A stretch of DNA of 64,000 nt, from positions 396,762 to 460,761 of the forward strand of contig NZ_MEEX01000004.1 of NCBI RefSeq assembly GCF_001724605.1, given 5' to 3'. How positions within the stretch are numbered: the first letter of the stretch is position 1; the number at the start of each line of letters is the position of its first letter. This document shows positions 58,449-64,000 of this stretch, piece by piece. The notes beneath the pieces were generated by a model that saw only the letters and a list, made by a program, of their open reading frames with translations, did no database searches and was not told the DNA's origin. The position numbers were made by a program, and so were the translations under genes. Source of the stretch: Phenylobacterium sp. SCN 70-31 (GTDB lineage: Bacteria > Pseudomonadota > Alphaproteobacteria > Caulobacterales > Caulobacteraceae).

Positions 58449-58856
58449 ATGACGATCCGGACCGCTCTCGCCATCGCCGCCGTCAGCCTGGCGGCCGCCG
58501 CCGCCGCGCCGCTGGCCGTCGCGCGTTCACCCGACGAACCGGCCGCCGCCAAGCCCGCGCGCCAGTGCTTCTGGACCCGACAGGTCAACAACTTCGCATC
58601 CGAGGACGGCCGCACCGTCAATGTCCGCGTCGGCGTGAAGGACGTCTATCAGTTCCAGCTCATGGGGCCCTGCGGCGACGTGGAGTGGAACACCAAGATC
58701 GCCATCCGCTCGCGCGGCGGCTCGCAGATCTGCTCGGGCCTGGACGCCGAGATCATCTCGCCCACGTCGATCGGGCCCCAGACCTGTCCGGTCACCAATG
58801 TCCGGAAGCTGACCGACGCGGAGATCGCCGCCCTGCCCAAGCGCGCAAAGCCGTAG
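58449..58856 (+). CDS. Small exported protein, probably DUF6491 family
   Basis: 135 residues with a signal peptide (about 1-26, ending PLAVA). The mature domain begins RQCFWTRQVNNFASED and continues VNVRVGVKDVYQFQLMGPC, with further Cys in QICSG and QTCPV, giving two likely disulfides. This matches the pattern of a small family common in Caulobacterales that I recall as DUF6491. It has no enzyme motif. It sits 64 bases after mnmC and ends just before a stem-loop shared with the convergent TonB receptor gene. Confidence 0.65.
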   Translation: MTIRTALAIAAVSLAAAAAAPLAVARSPDEPAAAKPARQCFWTRQVNNFASEDGRTVNVRVGVKDVYQFQLMGPCGDVEWNTKIAIRSRGGSQICSGLDAEIISPTSIGPQTCPVTNVRKLTDAEIAALPKRAKP

Positions 58857-58874
58857 GGCGGCGGAAAAAACGAA

Positions 58875-58897
58875 GGGGCGCCGGATTGCGGCGCCCC
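58875..58897 (-). terminator. Terminator between convergent DUF6491-like and TonB receptor genes
   Basis: An eight-base stem GGGGCGCC/GGCGCCCC with a seven-base loop. On the minus strand it is followed by TTCGTTTTTT, so it mainly ends the receptor transcript. The plus-strand side has only CCTCCTT and would be weak for the small exported protein gene. Confidence 0.7.
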
Positions 58898-58919
58898 TCC
58901 TCCTTCAGGTGGCGTTCGA

Positions 58920-61900
58920 TCAGAACGTCTTCTTGAATCCGACTTCGAACACCCGACCCAGCGGATTGCCCGACGTGTAGTCGTAGTTGTACTGGCTGGG
59001 GCCGTAAGGCGGGTCCTTGTCGAACACGTTCTGGATGCTGGCGGTGACGATCGTGTCCCACGGCGCCTCGAACCGCACGACGAGGTCGTGCTGCCAGAAG
59101 TTCTTCGACTTCCCGACCGGTACGAGGTCGCGGCCGGCGCACGAGGTCGAGGCTCCGGCGCAGGCCGCCGGCGCAGTGGTGGCGCCCGCGTTCGGCACGG
59201 TCACGAACAGCGGCGAGCCGAACGCCGGCGAGGTGCCCTCGGCGAAGCGGGTCTGCCAGCGCAGCGACAGCGGCCCCCGCACATAGGCGAGGAACGCGTT
59301 GGCCTTGATCTCGGGATACGAGAAGAAGTCGTTGATCAGGTCCGACAGCCCGGCCCGGTCCTCCGCGGGGGAGATCGGGATATTCGCGCCCCGCATGCTG
59401 ACCGCCCCGCGCTTGTATTCGATCAGGTAGGTCGCCTCGCCGCCGATCGCCCACTGGCCGTCGAACCAGCCGTCCCAGTCGTATTGCGCCCGGAACTCGA
59501 GGCCCGAGGTGTTGGTGGTGGGACCGTTGATCACGAAGCTGCGCAGCCGTGCGACATTGGCCGCTCCGCAGGCCCCGGCGAACGTGAATCGGGCTTCCAG
59601 CGCGGCGAAGGCGGGGTTTCCGCAATTTACGTTCGAAGCCCCCGGGAACATGGTGGCGTAGAGGCGTGAGCCGCTCTCCTCGATCAGCTCCTCTTTGAAC
59701 TTGAAGTTGAAGTAGTCGATCGTCGCCGTGAAACCGCCGACCTCCACGATCGCGCCGATGTTGTAGGTGTCGGCCTTCTCGGGCTTGAGGTCGGGATTGC
59801 CGCAGCTCTGGAACGCGCGATAGGCGCTGCCCAGCACGCGCACGCCGTTGTTGCAGCCGGTGCCGATGAGTCCGGGCCCCGGGGCGCGGAAGGTCGTGCT
59901 CGCCGACCCCCGCAGGGCCAGAAAGTCGGCGACCTGCCACTTCACCGCCACCTTGGGATTGGTCGTGGAGCCGATGTTGCCCTGATAGGCCTCGTGCCGG
60001 ATCGCGAAGTTGACGTTGACGGTGTCCGTCACCGGCAACTGCAATTCGGCGAAGACCGCCTTCACGTTGGCGTCGTCGTCGCGATCGGTGGCCGAGCCGA
60101 AGAACTGCAGTGGCCCGCTCTCATCGGCGCAGGCGGCGCGGTCCGGGCAGGGAGTCTCGTCGGCGTTGAACAGGGCGCCGTACTTCCGGACTTCCTGGGT
60201 GTAGCGGTACTGGGCGCCGAGGGCCCAGGCCACCGGCCCGCCGCCCAGGTCGATGCCGGTCTCGCCCGAGAATACGACGTCAGCCACGAGCAGCTTGTTG
60301 GTCAGCACATTGGTGTAGTTGCCGTAGAGCCAGGCGACCACCTGCGGATCGTTCGCCACCGCCGAGTTGAAATAGGGGTTGGCGGCGCCGTTGACCGCGC
60401 TCACGGCGATGCCGTTGGTGAAGGGATTGAAGTAGTGGCAGCCGAGGGCCGCATTCCCCGCCCCGGTCGTGAAGTTGTTGGTCTCGGCGGCGGTGCAGCC
60501 CTGAGGATCGTCGGCCCGCGCCCCGAACCCGCGCAGCGCCAACTGGATGTTGCGAACCAGCAGGTCGTTGGTGTTCGCGGTGTTCTTCTGCTCCATGTAG
60601 GTCAGCGCGGTGTCGTAGCGGACGCCGCCGAAGACTTCGCCCTGGAAGCCGCCCGAGATGCGGAAGCCCTCGTTCACCACCGCCTGGTGGTCGGCGCCGT
60701 CCTTGTTGAGCGGATGCCCCGCGAAGGCGATGGCCCGCCAGCCGAGCTGGACGATGTCGACGCCCCGCGCGCCGAGTGGTGAACCGGGTTGCGCCCCCGT
60801 CGCGCTGTTCGCCGTTGCGCGGATCGTGGCGCACTGGGCGGCCGTCAGGGGCGCCTGGCAGGCGTTCAGCAGCGCGACCAGCCCCGGATGATTGGCCGGG
60901 ATGTTGTAGGGGACCGAGAAGTTGGGCCCGCTGGGCGCCGTCGGCGAATAGGAGGTCCCGCCGATCGCGACCGGCGAGGGATACTGCGCCGTGAGGTTGG
61001 CCGGCGAGATGCGCTGTTTCGGAATGTCGTTCTTGGTCCAGGCCACCTCGGCATGGAACGACATGGTGTCCGACAGGTCGAAGTTGACCTCGCCGTAGAG
61101 CTGGTAGTGATCCTCGCGGTTCACCAGATCGTTGAAGTTCGAGAACTGGAAGCGGCAGGTGGAATTGCTCGCCGCCGGGTTCTGGGCGCCGACCGGCACG
61201 GCGATGGTGGCCGTGGCGCCCTGCCCGAGCTGGCCGTTCAGCGGGTTCTGGAAGGTGACGTTGTTGGTCAGCGTGCCGCCCAGTTCCTCGCAGCCGTTGT
61301 CGCGGAACAGATTGGCGCCGGCCAGGAACAGCCCGGGGTTCGATGCGCCGGTCCAGCCGCCGGCGCCGGCATAGCCGCCGAAGTCGAAGCTGCGTAGGGC
61401 CCAATCGCGGTCATGGATATCCAGCCGCGAGCGATGCCGGTAACCCGCGGTCAGCAGCACGTTGCCGTTGTCGAAGCGTTTTCCCCAGGCCAGATTGGTC
61501 TGGTAGTCGCCGTTCGAGCCGTCGATCAGCGAGTACTCACCCTCGACGTCGAAACCGTCGAGGTCGCGGCGGGTGATGAAGTTGACCACCCCGCCGATGG
61601 CGTCCGACCCGTAGGTGGCGGCGGCGCCGTCCTTCAGGATCTCGATCCGGCCCACCGCGGCGGTGGGGATGAAGTTGAGGTTGGCGCCACCGCCCTGGAA
61701 GGCGGCCGCGGGACTGTCGGCCAGCCGTCGGCCGTTCATGAGGGTGAGAGTGCGCGAGGCGCCGAAGCCGCGCAGGTTTATCGTCGCCGTGCCCGCGCCG
61801 CCGTTGTAGCGGTTGCTTTCGCCCAGGGACGACTGGGACGAGGTGATGGTCTTCACGAGCTGGACCACCGTGGGCGAACCCTGCTTCTCGAGATCCTGCG

Positions 61901-62081
61901 CGCTCAGCACGTCGACGGGCAGGGCGGCGTTCTCGGGCGTGCCACGGATAAAGGAGCCGGTGACCACCACCTCCTCGACTTCGGGGGGCGCCGAGGATTG
62001 GGCCGCGGCCGTGGCGGCCAGGCCGAGGGAAAAGGCGGCGGCCAGCATCGAGCCGCCGCAGAGATGACTGCGTCTCGTCAT
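58920..62081 (-). CDS. TonB-dependent outer-membrane receptor (large, 1053 aa)
   Basis: A signal peptide ends TAAAQ (about 30) and is followed by EEVVVTGSFIRG, a TonB-box-like motif. The plug has INLRGFGASRTLTLMNGRR and EILKDGAAATYGSDAIGGVVNFITRR. The barrel ends in FKKTF. It belongs to the same subfamily as the frameshifted receptor at 26465 and the truncated one at 62325, a group widespread in Caulobacterales with unknown ligands. ATG 62081 has GGGAGGAAG upstream. The reading frame here is intact, so it may be the functional member of the tandem pair. Confidence 0.9.
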   Translation of the reverse strand: MTRRSHLCGGSMLAAAFSLGLAATAAAQSSAPPEVEEVVVTGSFIRGTPENAALPVDVLSAQDLEKQGSPTVVQLVKTITSSQSSLGESNRYNGGAGTATINLRGFGASRTLTLMNGRRLADSPAAAFQGGGANLNFIPTAAVGRIEILKDGAAATYGSDAIGGVVNFITRRDLDGFDVEGEYSLIDGSNGDYQTNLAWGKRFDNGNVLLTAGYRHRSRLDIHDRDWALRSFDFGGYAGAGGWTGASNPGLFLAGANLFRDNGCEELGGTLTNNVTFQNPLNGQLGQGATATIAVPVGAQNPAASNSTCRFQFSNFNDLVNREDHYQLYGEVNFDLSDTMSFHAEVAWTKNDIPKQRISPANLTAQYPSPVAIGGTSYSPTAPSGPNFSVPYNIPANHPGLVALLNACQAPLTAAQCATIRATANSATGAQPGSPLGARGVDIVQLGWRAIAFAGHPLNKDGADHQAVVNEGFRISGGFQGEVFGGVRYDTALTYMEQKNTANTNDLLVRNIQLALRGFGARADDPQGCTAAETNNFTTGAGNAALGCHYFNPFTNGIAVSAVNGAANPYFNSAVANDPQVVAWLYGNYTNVLTNKLLVADVVFSGETGIDLGGGPVAWALGAQYRYTQEVRKYGALFNADETPCPDRAACADESGPLQFFGSATDRDDDANVKAVFAELQLPVTDTVNVNFAIRHEAYQGNIGSTTNPKVAVKWQVADFLALRGSASTTFRAPGPGLIGTGCNNGVRVLGSAYRAFQSCGNPDLKPEKADTYNIGAIVEVGGFTATIDYFNFKFKEELIEESGSRLYATMFPGASNVNCGNPAFAALEARFTFAGACGAANVARLRSFVINGPTTNTSGLEFRAQYDWDGWFDGQWAIGGEATYLIEYKRGAVSMRGANIPISPAEDRAGLSDLINDFFSYPEIKANAFLAYVRGPLSLRWQTRFAEGTSPAFGSPLFVTVPNAGATTAPAACAGASTSCAGRDLVPVGKSKNFWQHDLVVRFEAPWDTIVTASIQNVFDKDPPYGPSQYNYDYTSGNPLGRVFEVGFKKTF

Positions 62082-62265
62082 GGTGTCTTCCTCCCCCACG
62101 GACCCGCCCGCGTCTGGTGTGCGAGGGTCGTTCCGTGGCGGAACGATGATCGTCCGACTGCGTTCGGCGGGCCAAGAGGATTCCGCTGGGGAAACGTACC
62201 GATCTTCGGAATTTAGAAATTTCGGTGCGCACCTGTTGCGCGCAACACACACCTACAACGTGCAT

Positions 62266-62298
62266 GAAAAAGGCGCCGCCGGCTTGGCCGGCGGCGCC
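62266..62298 (-). terminator. Rho-independent terminator after the truncated TonB receptor gene
   Basis: A perfect 12-base stem (GGCGCCGCCGGC and its complement) around TTG, followed on the minus strand by TTTTT. It ends the transcript of the receptor at 62325 and separates it from the receptor at 58920. Confidence 0.88.
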
Positions 62299-62324
62299 CT
62301 GGTTCGGAAATGGTTCGGTTCGGA

Positions 62325-64000
62325 TCAGAAGCGCTTGCGCGCGCCGATCTTGAAGGTGCGGCCGTAGGGGTTGCCGACGAAGGGGTCGTAACCCGCTTCC
62401 AGGCGCGCCGCCGACGGGTCGCGGTCGAAGATGTTGAAGACCGAGGCCGTGAGCGTGGTGTCCCACGGCAGGTCCACCCGATAGGTCAGGTCGAAGGTGT
62501 AGAACGACTTCACCTTGTTGCCGAGGGTGGTGAGCAGGCAGTTCGTCGCCGTGCCTGCGATGGCGTTGGCGACGTTGCAGTTCGCCGAGGATCCGGTCTG
62601 GACGGTGGTCGGCCCTCGATTGTCGGTGGCGCCGCCGATGTAGGTCATGTCCAGCCGCAGGTTGTGGTCGCCGCGGGAGTACTCCGCGTAGGCCGCGCCG
62701 CGCAGCTTCGACACCGTGCCGGGGAAGCGGTCGTAGTTGGTGAAGCCCAGCGCCTTGTAGGGCGCCGACACCAGAACGCCATTCAGGTCGAACTGTCCGA
62801 TGTCGTACTTGAGCAGCCGGCTGAACGAGAGCCCAAATCCGACATCGCCCGAGAGGACGTCGGGCATCTTGTAGTCGATGCTGACGTCGACGCCTCGGAC
62901 GGTGGCGTCAGGTCCGTTGACGGTGTCGGAACGCACGCGCTGGATGTCGTTGCCGACAGTGACGCCCTGGACGCACACGTTGTTGTTGTTGAACGTGATC
63001 AGGTCACGCAGCGCGCTGCCGCAGTTCACGAACTGGGTGCCGTTGCCGACGCCCGCCACCGCGGTCGCCACGATCTGATGCGGCACCTGGGTGATCTGTT
63101 CCTCGACCTTGAAGTGCCAGTAGTCGGCGATGACGCGGAGGCCGCCGGTCTGGAAGATGGCGCCGATGTTGTAGGTGAACGCCTTCTCTGGTCCGACGGC
63201 GGGATTGCCGGTGTAGTCGACGGACTTGAAGCCGTTGCCCGCCGCCTGGATGCCCGACAGGCCGGTGACGGCGTTGCTGGAGCGGTTGCCCGGCGTTGGG
63301 CCGCGGAAGGTGGTGCCCACCGAACCGCGGAGGGCGAAGGCCTCGGCGACCTGCCACTTGACCGCCAGCTTGGGGTTCACGGTGGAGCCGGTGAGGCCGC
63401 CGTAGTCCTCGTAGCGGATGGCCGCCTGGGCGTTCAGCGTAAGCCGTAGACCGTGTCGTCGAGCTGCTGCGGCGTGCCCTGGCCCAGGAAGATGTAGGGG
63501 CCGGTGGCCAGCGCGCAGGTCGTCACGCCCTGGACGGGACAGGGATTGACCCGCACGTCCTGGAACGGGCTGCGCAGCGTCGACTGGAAGTCGGTGGTCC
63601 GGTACTGGCCGCCGGCCGCCCAGCCGATGGCGCCGCCTGGCAGCTCGATGCCGAGTTCGCCGTTGAACACCAGATCGACCACGAACAGGTCCTGCCGCTG
63701 ACGGGTCTCGGAGCCCCGCTCGAACAGCCAGTCGAGCAGATCGACGCTGTTGGCGTTGGCCGAGACGTAGCCGGGGTTGGTCGTTCCGATCGAGGGGTTG
63801 CCGGCGTAGCCGTTGGAGAACGGGTTGAACCAGAGGCAGCCGTTGGCGCCGGGGGTGTTGGTGCGGCAGTTGGCGCCGCCCAGGCCATTCAGAGCCCGCT
63901 GGAGGCGGTCGATGAAGATGTCGGGCGTGTGCTGGCGGTTCTGGGTGTGGGAGTAGGTGACCCCCAGGTCGTAGCCGATGCCCGCGAACGGAAGTTCGCC
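62325..64000 (-). pseudogene. TonB-dependent receptor broken by an internal deletion (partial, runs off the window)
   Basis: The minus-strand frame entering at 64000 encodes barrel sequence (YDLGVTYSHTQNRQHTPDIF, NGCLWFNPFSNGYAGNP, DLVFNGELGIELPGG) and stops at TGA 63434 after DDTVYGLR. The remaining barrel continues in another frame from about 63443 with LNAQAAIRYEDYGG to the terminal ARKRF at 62325. Compared with the receptors at 26465 and 58920, about 11 residues corresponding to VFAELQLPVTD are missing at the junction. So this is a small deletion with a frameshift, not just one lost base. The N-terminus and plug lie beyond the window. Confidence 0.75.

Overview
The window is very GC-rich, with G or C at most third codon positions. 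It carries several TonB-dependent receptors, a CdnL/CarD regulator followed by ferredoxin, S4-protein and SUV3-like helicase genes in alphaproteobacterial order, a motA without an adjacent motB, and many glutathione transferases. I read it as chromosome of an alphaproteobacterium, most likely Caulobacterales (Caulobacter/Phenylobacterium-like); the genus is inference. I see no integrase, transposase, phage gene or CRISPR array.

Left part (about 0.3-34.4 kb): a dense catabolic and uptake region. A minus-strand set (PaaG-like enoyl-CoA hydratase, nitronate monooxygenase-like flavoprotein, class-C serine hydrolase) diverges from a sulfatase. Then come a TetR regulator, a Nu-class GST, a TonB-dependent receptor, a kappa/HCCA-isomerase-like protein coupled to an extended GST, an MFS transporter, a second TetR, a periplasmic metallo-beta-lactamase-fold hydrolase, two more extended GSTs, an acyl-CoA ligase and a GntR regulator. 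A minus-strand operon from about 29.4 to 19.2 kb encodes a frameshifted TonB receptor, a DUF1330-like protein, a second sulfatase, two haloalkane-dehalogenase-like hydrolases, a small membrane protein, a DUF2855 protein and an MFS transporter. Divergent from it, a plus-strand operon encodes a NylB-like hydrolase, an enolase-superfamily enzyme, a double [4Fe-4S] QueG/RdhA-like protein, a YgfZ-like protein and a TSUP exporter. Seven copies of one operator-like motif (consensus GAACCGGAATTCNNATTCA) lie in front of these units, and the two TetR proteins share the same recognition helix. Together this looks like one regulon for uptake, desulfation, hydrolysis, glutathione-dependent processing and CoA-dependent breakdown of an unidentified compound.

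Middle part (34.4-42 kb): a tRNA-Arg(CCU), then a metal-resistance locus: a MerR regulator with a 9-3-9 dyad, a short CDF-like transporter, a CzcI-like secreted Cys/His protein, and CzcC, CzcB and CzcA.

Right part (42-64 kb): mostly core genes. These include a zinc ribbon protein, CarD, FdxA, a DUF805-like protein, HslR, the SUV3-like helicase, cytidine deaminase, a TetR-controlled YbhG-type ABC exporter with a perfect 12-2-12 operator, an M23 peptidase, an acyl-CoA dehydrogenase, an MFS transporter, MotA, an Ala-rich lipoprotein, MnmC and a small exported protein. Two tandem TonB-dependent receptors close the window; the last is broken by an internal deletion and runs off the end.
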